Assembly (NCBI GenBank): GCA_900547645.1
Contig: URHP01000002.1
Span: 24,843 to 88,842 of the forward strand
Source of the DNA: an uncultured Eubacteriales bacterium
GTDB lineage: Bacteria; Bacillota; Clostridia; Christensenellales; Borkfalkiaceae
Length of the DNA stretch: 64,000 bases
Reading direction: 5' to 3'
This document shows positions 53,257 to 61,940 of the stretch, piece by piece; positions within the stretch are counted from its first letter, which is position 1, and each line of letters opens with the position of its first letter. The translations under genes were made by a program, and so were the position numbers. The notes below the pieces were generated by a model that ran no database searches, was not told where the DNA came from, and saw only the letters and a program-made list of their open reading frames with translations.

Positions 53257-54957
53257 TTGAACCGGCAAGCAATTTTACACATTCCCGACAGTCAATACTG
53301 CTATGCTTTGGCGTGCGATCGGGTAGAGCTGCGCCTGAGGACGTCGAGCGAGGACGCGTTTTCCGAAGTCGATGTCGTTTACGGAAATAAATACGATTAT
53401 CACCTGAAAAGAGAGCGTGCGGTGATGCAAAAGCGGTTTTCGGACGGGACATTCGATTACTATTTCGTCCGCCTTTCGCTCAAAGACGTAAGATTCGTCT
53501 ACGTCTTTGAATTGCACGAACGGGAGAAGATATATTATGTTTCGGAGGACGGAGTGAGCGAAAGCTATGACTTCAAGCTTGCCTACTATAACTCCTTTCA
53601 GCTGCCGTATATCAACCGGTCGGATGTCATGCCCGAAGTGGAATGGATGAAGAGCGCGGTGTTCTATGAGATCTTCATCGATCGGTTTTTCCGCGGCGAC
53701 ACCCAAAAAGAGGATGCCTATATCAACCTGAAATGGGGCGATCTTCCTCATCCGAAGAGTTTCGCGGGGGGAGACCTCGCGGGAATCCGTCAGAAACTTG
53801 GCTATCTCAAAGGGCTGGGCGTCACGGCGCTCTATCTGACGCCTGTATTTTGCTCCGTCTCCAACCACAAGTACGATATTTACGACTATTATGAGATAGA
53901 TCCGCAGTTCGGCACAAAGGAAGAACTGCGCGGGCTCGTCAAAGAGGCGCACGCGCTGGGGATCCGCATCGTGATGGATGCCGTGTTCAACCATTGCAGC
54001 GAACGCTTTCCGTATTTTCAGGACGTACTCCGCAACGGGAAGGCTTCTCCTTATTTCGATTGGTTCATCATCCGTGGGGATAAAGTGGACGCGGAAAAGT
54101 GCAACTACGAATGTTTTGCCGCCTGCACTTATATGCCCAAGCTCAATCTTTCCAACGAACAGGCCAAGGCATATTTCATCGATGTGGCGCTGTATTGGAT
54201 CAGAGAATACGGCATTGACGGCTGGCGGCTGGATGTGTCCGACGAGGTCTCCCACGATTTCTGGCATGATTTCCGCAAGGCGGTCAAGGCATACGATCGG
54301 GATATCGTCATCATCGGGGAAAATTGGCATGATGCGCGCCCCTATCTTTGCGGAGACGAGTACGACGGGATCATGAATTATGCCGTGACAAAGGCGCTGC
54401 TCGACTTTTTTGCAAAAAAGACGCTCGATGCGAAGCAGTTCGCCGAGCGGATGAGCGCGCTGTATGTGCGGAATACCCGTCAGGTCAACAACATGATGCT
54501 CAACCTGCTCGACAGCCATGATACGCATCGGTTTTATACCGAGACGGGAAGAGATACGGATGCGCTCCTCTGCGCGCTTGCCGTGATCTTTCTGCATACG
54601 GGCGCGGCGTGCCTCTATTACGGTACGGAGATCGCGCTGGAAGGAGGCTACGATCCCGATTGCAGGCGCACGATGGATTGGGAGGCGGCAGAGAAGGGGA
54701 CAAAGATACAAGATCTCGTCCGCAGATTGGCGTCCCTTCGCAGGAAGGAAGCCGTTCGCAGCGGAGAGATCGCCTTTTCCTGGGAAGACGGCATCTTTAT
54801 TCTGGAACGGAGAGGGGAGAGCGTTCTACGCCTGTATGTCGACCGATCGGGGGGACACAGATGCGTGCCGCAGGGCGAAGTGCTCCTGGCATACGGCTGG
54901 GAGGGCGGCGTGTTCACGGGAACGGGATTTATGATCGAGGAGGTCGCGTATGAATAA
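53257..54957 (+). CDS. GH13 alpha-amylase family enzyme (neopullulanase/cyclomaltodextrinase type)
   Basis: 566 residues from TTG 53257 after GGAGGGGCAAT; the open frame upstream is antisense to lacI. Residues 1-120 are an N-domain as in GH13_20 enzymes. Catalytic blocks: 'DAVFNH', nucleophile Asp in 'GWRLDVSDE', acid/base Glu in 'IIGENWHD', and 'LLDSHDTHR'. No signal peptide, so it cuts imported maltodextrins in the cytoplasm. Overlaps the binding-protein gene by 8 bases. Confidence 0.92.
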   Translation: MNRQAILHIPDSQYCYALACDRVELRLRTSSEDAFSEVDVVYGNKYDYHLKRERAVMQKRFSDGTFDYYFVRLSLKDVRFVYVFELHEREKIYYVSEDGVSESYDFKLAYYNSFQLPYINRSDVMPEVEWMKSAVFYEIFIDRFFRGDTQKEDAYINLKWGDLPHPKSFAGGDLAGIRQKLGYLKGLGVTALYLTPVFCSVSNHKYDIYDYYEIDPQFGTKEELRGLVKEAHALGIRIVMDAVFNHCSERFPYFQDVLRNGKASPYFDWFIIRGDKVDAEKCNYECFAACTYMPKLNLSNEQAKAYFIDVALYWIREYGIDGWRLDVSDEVSHDFWHDFRKAVKAYDRDIVIIGENWHDARPYLCGDEYDGIMNYAVTKALLDFFAKKTLDAKQFAERMSALYVRNTRQVNNMMLNLLDSHDTHRFYTETGRDTDALLCALAVIFLHTGAACLYYGTEIALEGGYDPDCRRTMDWEAAEKGTKIQDLVRRLASLRRKEAVRSGEIAFSWEDGIFILERRGESVLRLYVDRSGGHRCVPQGEVLLAYGWEGGVFTGTGFMIEEVAYE

Positions 54958-56374
54958 ATTTATTACAGCATTTTCCGTCCATATGGCGGTGATCCTCGCG
55001 CTCATCGTGTCCATCGGCACGGTCGCGACCCTGTCGAAAACGCAGGGGGAAGGGGCAGAAAAGTTTACGGGAGAGCTGGAACGCAACGTCACCATCCGCA
55101 TCCTGGAGAACGATACCGCCATCAAGCAGGGATACTTGAAAGAGCTGCTCGACGCGTTTAATGAGGCGTACGCCGAGTACGGGATCGTCGCGGAAGATGC
55201 GAACATGGATCAATACAGCGATCTCGAAAACGACGGGCCTTACGGCAAGGGACCGGACGTTCTGTATCAGCCCAACGATCAGCTCATGCGCTATGTGCCG
55301 GACAGGCACATCCTCCCGCTGCCCGTGGAAGAGCTCGACTGCTACGAGGCGGTGGGACAGGCGGCTTGGGACGCATATTACACGAAAGTCGGCGCCAACG
55401 AGTATTATTTCGGGGTGCCTGTCAATGTGCAGGGTCCGCTTCTCTATTACCGCAAAGACCTTCTGCCCGAAAACTGGCAGGAAGAGTGGGATGAAAACGA
55501 CAACGAAATCCCCGATATGGTAGAGAGCTGGAATAAACTGTACGAGTTTTCTTTGGAGCGGCGGCAGGGTAACGAGAAATTCGGATATATGCGCTCCTTC
55601 TTGGAGCCGTACTTTTCCGTGGGCTATCTATACAGCTACGGCGGATATTCCTTCGGGAACAACAACACCGACCCCACGGACATCGGTTACAGCGCGGGTG
55701 AGGCGGAAAAGGGCGGCTGGGTGATCCGCCAGCTCGCCTCCGCCATGAACGAGTGGTGCATCGACGACACGATCACCGTCAACGCCTATTCCAAGCTGGG
55801 GGACGGCAGTTACTTTGCGACGATGACGACGCCCGACGTCTATACCATGTTCATCGACGAAATGATGAAGAACGGCATGACGCGCGCCGAAGCGGAAGAA
55901 AACCTTGTTACGGCACCCATCCCCATGCTGCCGAAGAGCGGGGATCTCACGGAAGAAGACCCCGAACTCATCCCCAGCAAGATGATGGGCGGCGTCAACG
56001 GGTATGCGATCAGCTCTTATACCAAAGCGCCCAACGCCTGCCTTGCCTTTGTCGATTTTGCCACGAATTACGAGATGATCAAGCGGCGCAACGAGCTGTT
56101 GGGCATCGCTCCCGCGAGAGCGGACGTCGCGCAAGAGATCGGCGGGCTTTCCGAAGTCATCCAGAACAATCTCGAAGAAGGCAATATCGTCATCATGCCG
56201 TCCATCCGCGAAAATGCGCAGATGTGGACTCCTTTGCAGACGCTCTTTACCGATCTTGCCAAGGACCCCTTCCGCGATGCGGACGAGATGAAGTATGACA
56301 GCCTGGATAAGATCAAAGCGGCGCTGGAACGGGTAGACCAACAGGTGTATGATGCGATCCATACGCTGAAATGA
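54950..56374 (+). CDS. Maltodextrin ABC-transporter substrate-binding protein without lipobox
   Basis: 474 residues; ATG 54950 behind GGAGG. N-terminal hydrophobic helix (about 7-29) without a cysteine after it, so it is not a lipoprotein as usual in Bacillota but is held by an uncleaved helix or released. Cluster B binding-protein features: 'GPDVLYQPNDQLMRYV', 'YFGVPVNVQGPLLYYRKDLLPENW', 'GGVNGYAISSYTK'. Function from the family and the MalF/G genes following. Confidence 0.88.
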   Translation: MNKFITAFSVHMAVILALIVSIGTVATLSKTQGEGAEKFTGELERNVTIRILENDTAIKQGYLKELLDAFNEAYAEYGIVAEDANMDQYSDLENDGPYGKGPDVLYQPNDQLMRYVPDRHILPLPVEELDCYEAVGQAAWDAYYTKVGANEYYFGVPVNVQGPLLYYRKDLLPENWQEEWDENDNEIPDMVESWNKLYEFSLERRQGNEKFGYMRSFLEPYFSVGYLYSYGGYSFGNNNTDPTDIGYSAGEAEKGGWVIRQLASAMNEWCIDDTITVNAYSKLGDGSYFATMTTPDVYTMFIDEMMKNGMTRAEAEENLVTAPIPMLPKSGDLTEEDPELIPSKMMGGVNGYAISSYTKAPNACLAFVDFATNYEMIKRRNELLGIAPARADVAQEIGGLSEVIQNNLEEGNIVIMPSIRENAQMWTPLQTLFTDLAKDPFRDADEMKYDSLDKIKAALERVDQQVYDAIHTLK

Positions 56375-56388
56375 CGGAGGGAGAAGAC

Positions 56389-57729
56389 ATGACGCATCCA
56401 AAAGTCAGAAAGCAGCATTTCAAAACGGTCAAAGAGATCGTGAAGCGTGCAAACGGAAAGGTGGTTTGCTCTGCCTGCATCATGGGGCTCGGGCAGTTCC
56501 TGTATCGGCAATGGGCAAAGGGGATCTTGTATCTTCTCATTCAGATTGCTGCCATTTGTTTCTTTGTGTTCGTCGGGGCGGAAGCGATCGCGGGATTCTT
56601 TACGCTGGGGACCATAGAGTCCAATGCGTGGTACGGTATCGAAGGAGACAATTCCGTCATCATGATGCTGATGGGGATCCTCGCCTTTATCGTGCTTGCG
56701 ATCTATCTCTATTTTTACTATGCCAACATCAAAGACGCATACGCCATGCAGTGTGCCGTGGAGCAGGGCAAAAAGCCGAGGACGCTCAAGGACGAGATGC
56801 GCAGTATGCTCGACGATAAGTTTTACAAGACGGCGCTCTTTGTCCCGATCATCGGCGTGTGCATCTTCAACGTGCTGCCCATCGTGTTCATGATCCTCAT
56901 TGCCTTCACCAACTACGGTCCGGACGTCAAACCGCCCGTGCTCATCGACTGGAAAGGGTTTGAAAGTTTTATCAAGGTCCTGACGCTGGGGCAATTTGCT
57001 CCCACGTTTTTCAAGATCCTGCTCTGGAACATCGTATGGGCGGTCTTGTCTACGGCGCTCAACTATTTCTGCGGGCTCGGGATCGCACTGCTTTACAACA
57101 AGAAATGCGTCCGCGGGAAGGCGTTCTGGAGGATGTTCCCCATCCTTGCCTACGCGGTGCCGGGGTTTATCACGCTGCTCGGCTTTAAGTTCATGTTCTC
57201 CTACGGCGGGCCCATCAACCAGATGATCGTCGAGGCTGGCGGAAAGGCGATCGGCTTTTTGGATCTCGACGCCAAGTGGTCGGCGCGCGCGATCGGTCTC
57301 GTCGTCAACTGCTGGCTGAATATCCCGAGCAGTATGCTGCTGGCAACGGGCATCCTGAGCAATATGAACCGCGATCTCTACGAAGCGGCAAAGATCGACG
57401 GAGCAAGCGCGTTCAAGCAGTTTACGGCGATCACCCTTCCGTTCGTGGTATTTGCGACGACCCCGATCCTTATCTCGCAGTTCATTGCGAATTTCAACAA
57501 TTTCGGCATCTTCTATTTCCTGCGCGGCGGCGGTCTCATTGCAGACGGGTATTTCCTCGCAAGCGATACCGACCTGCTCATCAACTGGCTGTATAATTTG
57601 TCGATCTCCAACGACTATTATTCCATCGGCGCGGCGATCAGCATCATCATCTTTTTGTTCACGTCGGCGGTCTCTCTGGCAGTCTATGTGCTGTCTCCCA
57701 GTTACAGACAGGAGGATACTTATCAATGA
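56389..57729 (+). CDS. MalF-type ABC permease
   Basis: 446 residues from ATG 56389, eight bases after GGAGG; ATG 56371 overlaps the upstream stop but has no site. About eight membrane helices. A cytoplasmic loop (about 130-150) and the EAA motif 'LYEAAKIDGASAFKQFTAITLP' that docks the ATPase. Pairs with the next gene. No ATPase gene is in the island; the host's MsmX-like protein is presumably shared. Confidence 0.9.
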   Translation: MTHPKVRKQHFKTVKEIVKRANGKVVCSACIMGLGQFLYRQWAKGILYLLIQIAAICFFVFVGAEAIAGFFTLGTIESNAWYGIEGDNSVIMMLMGILAFIVLAIYLYFYYANIKDAYAMQCAVEQGKKPRTLKDEMRSMLDDKFYKTALFVPIIGVCIFNVLPIVFMILIAFTNYGPDVKPPVLIDWKGFESFIKVLTLGQFAPTFFKILLWNIVWAVLSTALNYFCGLGIALLYNKKCVRGKAFWRMFPILAYAVPGFITLLGFKFMFSYGGPINQMIVEAGGKAIGFLDLDAKWSARAIGLVVNCWLNIPSSMLLATGILSNMNRDLYEAAKIDGASAFKQFTAITLPFVVFATTPILISQFIANFNNFGIFYFLRGGGLIADGYFLASDTDLLINWLYNLSISNDYYSIGAAISIIIFLFTSAVSLAVYVLSPSYRQEDTYQ

Positions 57730-58562
57730 AGCACATCAAGATAAGACATACGGTCGATACCGTCATCACTTATATCATCATATTGGCGATCAGTCTGGTG
57801 TTCCTCTTTCCCATCCTGTGGCTGCTTCTGGCATCGTTTTCGAGGTCGGGCTCGCTGTATTCCTTCGACGGCTTTTTTCCGACGGAGTACAGCTTCGACA
57901 GCTTTAAGAAGTTGTTTACGGATACGGCGCTGTATAATTATCCGAGATGGTTCGGAAACACGCTGTTCGTTGCTTCGATGAGCTGCCTGTTCGGAACGGC
58001 ATTGACCATCCTCACGGCATACTGTATGTCCCGTTATCGGTTCAAGAGCCGCAAAGCGCTCATGAAAACGACGCTCGTTCTGGGGATGTTCCCCTCCTTC
58101 ATGGCAATGACGGCGGTGTATCTTCTCATGACGCAGTTCAACCTCATCAACAGCCATTGGGGACTCATCCTGATCTACTCCGCCGGTGCGCCGATGGGGT
58201 ATATGACGCAAAAAGGCTTTTTCGATACCATCCCCAAATCCATCGATGAGGCAGCGCGGATAGACGGGGCGACCAATGCACAGGTGTTTTTGCGCATCAC
58301 CCTGCCACTCGCTTCTCCCATGATCGTCTATACGCTGCTCTCCTCCTTTGTGTGGCCGTGGAGCGACTTCATCCTCCCTCAGCTGCTTCTCAAAGAGAAA
58401 GACCTCTATACCGTTGCAGTGGGCTTGATGTCTTTGGGCGACGACGAGTTTGCTCGTTTCGCGGCAGGATCGATGTTTATCGGGGTGCCGATCATTGTGA
58501 TGTATTTCGCACTTTCTAAGTTCTTGATCAGCGGCCTTTCGGCGGGCGCGGTCAAAGATTGA
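57726..58562 (+). CDS. MalG-type ABC permease
   Basis: 278 residues, ATGA overlap with the MalF-type gene. Six membrane helices and EAA motif 'IDEAARIDGATNAQVFLRITLPL'. Last gene of the maltodextrin transport set. Confidence 0.93.
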   Translation: MKHIKIRHTVDTVITYIIILAISLVFLFPILWLLLASFSRSGSLYSFDGFFPTEYSFDSFKKLFTDTALYNYPRWFGNTLFVASMSCLFGTALTILTAYCMSRYRFKSRKALMKTTLVLGMFPSFMAMTAVYLLMTQFNLINSHWGLILIYSAGAPMGYMTQKGFFDTIPKSIDEAARIDGATNAQVFLRITLPLASPMIVYTLLSSFVWPWSDFILPQLLLKEKDLYTVAVGLMSLGDDEFARFAAGSMFIGVPIIVMYFALSKFLISGLSAGAVKD

Positions 58563-58650
58563 GTTGGTTTTGCCGAAACGATCGGTGCTTTGTGCCCGCC
58601 GACAAGGAGAAGCGGACAGCATTCAAAACGTATTAAGACTTCACTCTATT

Positions 58651-58702
58651 CCCCCTATTGCAAAGTGCCGCAGCGAAAGCTGTGGCACTTTGCAATAGGG
58701 GG
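58651..58702 (+). terminator. Long hairpin with GAAA loop after malG
   Basis: A 24-bp stem with one wobble pair (58651-58674 with 58679-58702) and a GAAA tetraloop. There is no T run, so it may be a message-end stabiliser, a small RNA, or an element-specific site rather than a plain terminator. Confidence 0.65.
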
Positions 58703-58704
58703 GA

Positions 58705-58744
58705 CAATCGGAATTTATGTCACTTGTTACAAAAATTCCGATTG
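58705..58744 (+). repeat. Palindromic element, copy 1
   Basis: Perfect 12-bp arms (58705-58716 with 58733-58744) around 16 bases. 28 of 36 aligned bases match copy 2 (58784-58817), including TCGGAA, GTCAC, TACAA and TTCCGAT. Confidence 0.7.
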
Positions 58745-58749
58745 TATTC

Positions 58750-58778
58750 TTGACTTTTATGGGGGATCCTGCTATACT
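58750..58778 (+). promoter_or_regulatory. Promoter of the AAA_14 ATPase gene
   Basis: TTGACT and TATACT are 17 bases apart, placed between the two copies of the palindromic element. Confidence 0.7.
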
Positions 58779-58783
58779 GTTGG

Positions 58784-58817
58784 TCGGAAGTTGCGTCACG
58801 AGATACAAAACTTCCGA
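58784..58817 (+). repeat. Palindromic element, copy 2
   Basis: Perfect 9-bp arms around 16 bases, in the leader just before the GAGGTG site; spaced 76 bases from copy 1. Confidence 0.7.
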
Positions 58818-58828
58818 TCGAGGTGACT

Positions 58829-60127
58829 ATGTATATTAATCGCGAAAGGTATCTGAACCGTCTGATCGCAAAAAAAGACAACGGGTTCATCAAGGTCATC
58901 ACGGGCGTCCGCCGGTGCGGCAAGTCCTTTTTGCTGTTCACGCTCTATCGGGAGCACTTGCTGCGGTCGGGTATCGCATCCGACTGCATCGTCACGCTTG
59001 CGCTCGACAACGCGCTGAACGCCAAATACCGTGACCCGCTCATTCTCTCGCAATATCTGGAATCTCGTATGGCGGATGAAGGGAAGCGGTATTATATCTT
59101 TCTCGACGAGATCCAATTTGTCGGCAGAAAAAAGCTGCAGAGCTACCCCGACATTTATATCACCTTCTACGACGTATTGAACGGTCTGCTGGAAAAGGGG
59201 AACGCGGATATCTATGTCACGGGCAGCAATTCCAAGATGCTGTCTCATGATGTGGCGACGGAATTCCGCGGCAGAGGGGATGAGCTTCGCCTGCAGCCCC
59301 TTTGCTTCAAAGAATACTTTGATCACGTCGGCGGCAGCAGAGAGGAAGCGCTTGCCGATTATATGCTATACGGCGGAATGCCGCTCGTATTGTCCAAGCA
59401 GACCGATGCGGAAAAGCGGGAATACCTTTCGGGACTATTCGCCGAGACCTATTTCAAGGATATCGTGGAACGGAATAAGATCGCCTTCCCCGAGGTGCTG
59501 GGGATGCTTGCGGACGAGATGTGTTCTTCCGTAGGCTCCCTGACCAATTCGAGCAAGATCGCCGATACCCTTCAAAGCGTGCGCAAACGGAAGATCGACA
59601 GTGAGACGATCGGCGCTTATCTGCGATACCTGACCGATTGTTATCTGTTTTCCGCAGCGCGGCGCTACGACGTGAAGGGGAGGAAATACTTTTCCTATCC
59701 GAACAAGTATTACTGCGTTGACCCGGGACTCTGTAATGCGCGGCTGAATTTCCGTCAGATCGAAGAGACGCACCTGATGGAAAATATCATTTACAACGAA
59801 CTCGTCCGCCGCGGTCTGAGCGTCGATGTCGGAGTCGTGAGCGCGGTGGAGAGGTCTTTGGGGAAACAGACGCACACTTCGTATGAGATCGATTTCGTCG
59901 TCAATGCCGAGCGGGCGGGGGAAAAGTATTATATCCAATCGGCGCTGCGAATGGATGATGAAGCGAAGCGGGAACAGGAAATACGCCCGTTTTTGAAACT
60001 TCGGAATGATTTTACCAAGCGGATCGTCATCACAAAGACCATGATGAAGCCGTGGACGGACGAGTACGGCATCCGCCATATCGGGCTTTACGATTTCTTG
60101 CTGGATGAGGCTGCGCTCAATCAATGA
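58829..60127 (+). CDS. AAA_14/DUF4143 ATP-binding protein
   Basis: 432 residues from ATG 58829 (GAGGTG; a GTG two codons upstream is inside the site). N-terminal P-loop 'ITGVRRCGKSFLLFTL', Walker B 'YYIFLDEIQ', then 'VTGSNSKMLSHD' and 'RGRGDELRLQPLCFKEY', typical of the AAA_14 group. C-terminal DUF4143 with a nuclease-like 'EIDFVVN'. Widespread, frequently mobile and of unproven function. Last gene of island A, not part of the sugar operon. Confidence 0.9.
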   Translation: MYINRERYLNRLIAKKDNGFIKVITGVRRCGKSFLLFTLYREHLLRSGIASDCIVTLALDNALNAKYRDPLILSQYLESRMADEGKRYYIFLDEIQFVGRKKLQSYPDIYITFYDVLNGLLEKGNADIYVTGSNSKMLSHDVATEFRGRGDELRLQPLCFKEYFDHVGGSREEALADYMLYGGMPLVLSKQTDAEKREYLSGLFAETYFKDIVERNKIAFPEVLGMLADEMCSSVGSLTNSSKIADTLQSVRKRKIDSETIGAYLRYLTDCYLFSAARRYDVKGRKYFSYPNKYYCVDPGLCNARLNFRQIEETHLMENIIYNELVRRGLSVDVGVVSAVERSLGKQTHTSYEIDFVVNAERAGEKYYIQSALRMDDEAKREQEIRPFLKLRNDFTKRIVITKTMMKPWTDEYGIRHIGLYDFLLDEAALNQ

Positions 60128-60213
60128 GCTTTCGGCGAAGCATGGGTCGAGACCTGCGGCTCGCCCGTGGAACGGGTCGCATCGACAAGGTGAACGTGTC
60201 CGACAATGCTTTT

Positions 60214-60233
60214 GTGGGGTAAATTGTGGGGAA
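60214..60233. repeat. Integrase arm-type sites, right end of island A
   Basis: GTGGGGTA and GTGGGGAA 12 bases apart, the same words as at the left end. Confidence 0.55.
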
Positions 60234-60304
60234 GAAGGTCAAAACCCGGCGATTTTATAGGTTTTTTCGGCTGTTTTCAGCCGTTTTATGGGTTTTCAGA
60301 GTGC

Positions 60305-60349
60305 CTCTGACTCCGTCATTCGTTGGTTCGAATCCAGCTACCCCAGCCA
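60305..60349 (+). repeat. att copy 2 (junction of islands A and B)
   Basis: 45 bp identical to the tRNA-Gln 3' half; no 5' half is present, so it is not a second tRNA gene. Confidence 0.93.
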
Positions 60350-60351
60350 GC

Positions 60352-60390
60352 AGACCTGAACTGATCAATTTCGGTTCAGGTCTTTTCTTT
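60352..60390 (+). terminator. Former tRNA terminator carried by island B
   Basis: A 10-bp stem (60352-60361 with 60374-60383) and TTTCTTT directly after att copy 2, placed like the terminator after the tRNA. Confidence 0.75.
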
Positions 60391-60581
60391 GCCCGGCAAG
60401 AGTTCCGGTTATGCGAAAATCTCGTGATTTTGGCATATTTTCGCTGTTTTTTAAGAAAAAACGGCGGTTTTTTTGCTATTTTTGCTTCCATGCCCATGTC
60501 TTGGTTGGGTTGTTTTCAGACTCTCTTTCCGTCCGCCATTACCCTTTATGGCGGTAAAAAGTACCCTTTTTTTCTTGCAAT

Positions 60582-60605
60582 GTTGAGCATAAAGTTGAGC
60601 ATAAA
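60582..60605. repeat. Tandem 12-mer beside integrase B
   Basis: GTTGAGCATAAA occurs twice head to tail; probably arm-type sites of integrase B. Confidence 0.6.
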
Positions 60606-61826
60606 TCAGTAGGAAATTTTCTCGCCTTCGGCAATGAGATAATCATCCGAAAGGTCGGTGTAGGCGTCCGCGAGTCCGCCCAGCGTGTGCCCCACAAACT
60701 TCTTGATGGCAACGTCCGATACGCCGCACTCCGTACACCTTGTGTAAAACGTCGTCCGCAGGTCGTACAGTTTATGCGCGGGCAATACCTCGGCGAGCTT
60801 CTTGCGCATCGTCCTGACCGAGGCCATCTTCAACTCAGTTACGTCTTGCAGATAGGGGCGCAGCATCGGATGGATGGGGATCTTCTTGTATTCCACCTTG
60901 CCGTCCTTGCGCTTGGCATTGCGCGCCTTAATGAACGATCCCTCGATGACTGCCGTTTGATATTCAACCGGCCGCATGCCCGTGTACAGCGCCACGGCAA
61001 ACATGACCTCGTACTCCGTGCCCCTGACGTAAGCGAGGAGCTTTGCTTCCTCTTCACGGGAAAGGGCGGCACCATGTTCGCGTTCATGCTTTTCCCGGAA
61101 TACCATGTCCATGGGATTGCTTGCCAATACGCCGTGCTTGACTGCCGCCTGAAAGATGAGATTGAGCAGCGTGAAGATGTCCTCCGCCGTCCTTGCGATG
61201 CCCTGTCCGTGCACCTTGTCGATGAGTTCCTGACACTTCTTGGGCGTGATCTTCTTCAAGGGCATATTCCCGAAGTGGGGGAGAATGTGGTTCTTGTACT
61301 CGTTTAATGTGATGCGGTAGGTGTTCGCCGACACCTTGCGCTTGCGGAAATTCTCGAAGTAGTACATAGAGAACTTGTCCATCGTTGTGGGGATGCCGCT
61401 CTCCGATCGCTTCGCCTGTCCCGATTCCGCTTCTTCCAACTGTCTTAAAAATTTTCTCTTTGCTTCTTCCAGACTGTTTGACGACACATTGATCTTCCGG
61501 TGGTCGATCTGGCAGCGGATCTCATAGTTCCAATGATATTTTCCGCTCCTGCGCCTGTGGACGTGTGCCGTCAGACCGTTGCATCTGAATTGTTTTCTGA
61601 ATGCTTTCGGCATACTGTTGATCTCCTTTGCGGAGAATTCAAGTGCCTTCGAGCTGCCTGTGTTTTCTTGCCTGCGATCTTCCTGCGGGACGTCGGTGAG
61701 CGAGCGTATCTTCTCCAATGTGACGGAGTCAGACGCCGCTTTGAGCACGGCTCTCGCCATTTCGTTGTTGCCACTCGGAATTGCTCTGATCGTTTGAATG
61801 AGCTGGTTTAACTCTCGATCTGTCAA
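60606..61826 (-). CDS. Tyrosine integrase of island B
   Basis: 406 residues, starting at TTG 61826 (no good site; ATG 61760 is the next choice). Layout as in integrase A: arm part, core-binding domain (about 145-240) and catalytic domain with Arg in 'YTGMRPVEY', 'LYDLRTTFY' (HxxR with Tyr for His), His in 'FVGHTLGG' and Tyr in 'DAYTDLSDDY'. Sequence differs clearly from integrase A, yet it sits beside the same att site. Confidence 0.9.
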   Translation of the reverse strand: MTDRELNQLIQTIRAIPSGNNEMARAVLKAASDSVTLEKIRSLTDVPQEDRRQENTGSSKALEFSAKEINSMPKAFRKQFRCNGLTAHVHRRRSGKYHWNYEIRCQIDHRKINVSSNSLEEAKRKFLRQLEEAESGQAKRSESGIPTTMDKFSMYYFENFRKRKVSANTYRITLNEYKNHILPHFGNMPLKKITPKKCQELIDKVHGQGIARTAEDIFTLLNLIFQAAVKHGVLASNPMDMVFREKHEREHGAALSREEEAKLLAYVRGTEYEVMFAVALYTGMRPVEYQTAVIEGSFIKARNAKRKDGKVEYKKIPIHPMLRPYLQDVTELKMASVRTMRKKLAEVLPAHKLYDLRTTFYTRCTECGVSDVAIKKFVGHTLGGLADAYTDLSDDYLIAEGEKISY

Positions 61827-61854
61827 GAATTGTTATTCGGGTCACGCGGCCTGT

Positions 61855-61899
61855 TCAGCCGCTGCCCTTATCGCACTGAATACGATGTTCTCTTTCCAT
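61855..61899 (-). CDS. Possible 14-residue leader peptide before integrase B
   Basis: ATG 61899 follows AGGAGG by eight bases, but the frame stops after 14 codons, about 30 bases before the integrase start. It may be a leader peptide or the remnant of a gene. Confidence 0.3.
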   Translation of the reverse strand: MEREHRIQCDKGSG

Positions 61900-61940
61900 T
61901 GCTTGTTCCTCCTGTTGAATCATTTTTTTGCAGTCGTGCC

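Larger units (their letters stand above)
44150..60349. mobile_element. Integrated mobilizable island A (about 16 kb) in tRNA-Gln
   Basis: Bounded by perfect 45-bp copies of the tRNA 3' half at 44150-44194 and 60305-60349. Contents: integrase next to the left end, MobV relaxase and oriT-like repeats, a polymerase-like gene, a starch/maltodextrin locus and an AAA_14 ATPase. No type IV secretion genes are seen, so it is a mobilizable (IME) rather than self-transmissible element. Confidence 0.85.
60128..60605. other. Junction region between islands A and B
   Basis: 478 bases without a gene. It holds arm-like sites (60214-60221, 60226-60233), att copy 2 (60305-60349), a terminator (60352-60390) and a tandem 12-mer (60582-60605). 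Confidence 0.7.

Noticed and set aside
58651-58817. CRISPR-like repeat array
   Set aside because: Only two imperfect copies flanking a promoter, no regular spacers and no cas genes. No CRISPR array was seen anywhere in the window.
60305-60349. A second tRNA-Gln gene
   Set aside because: Only the 3' half is present, so no acceptor or D arm can form; it is an att copy.
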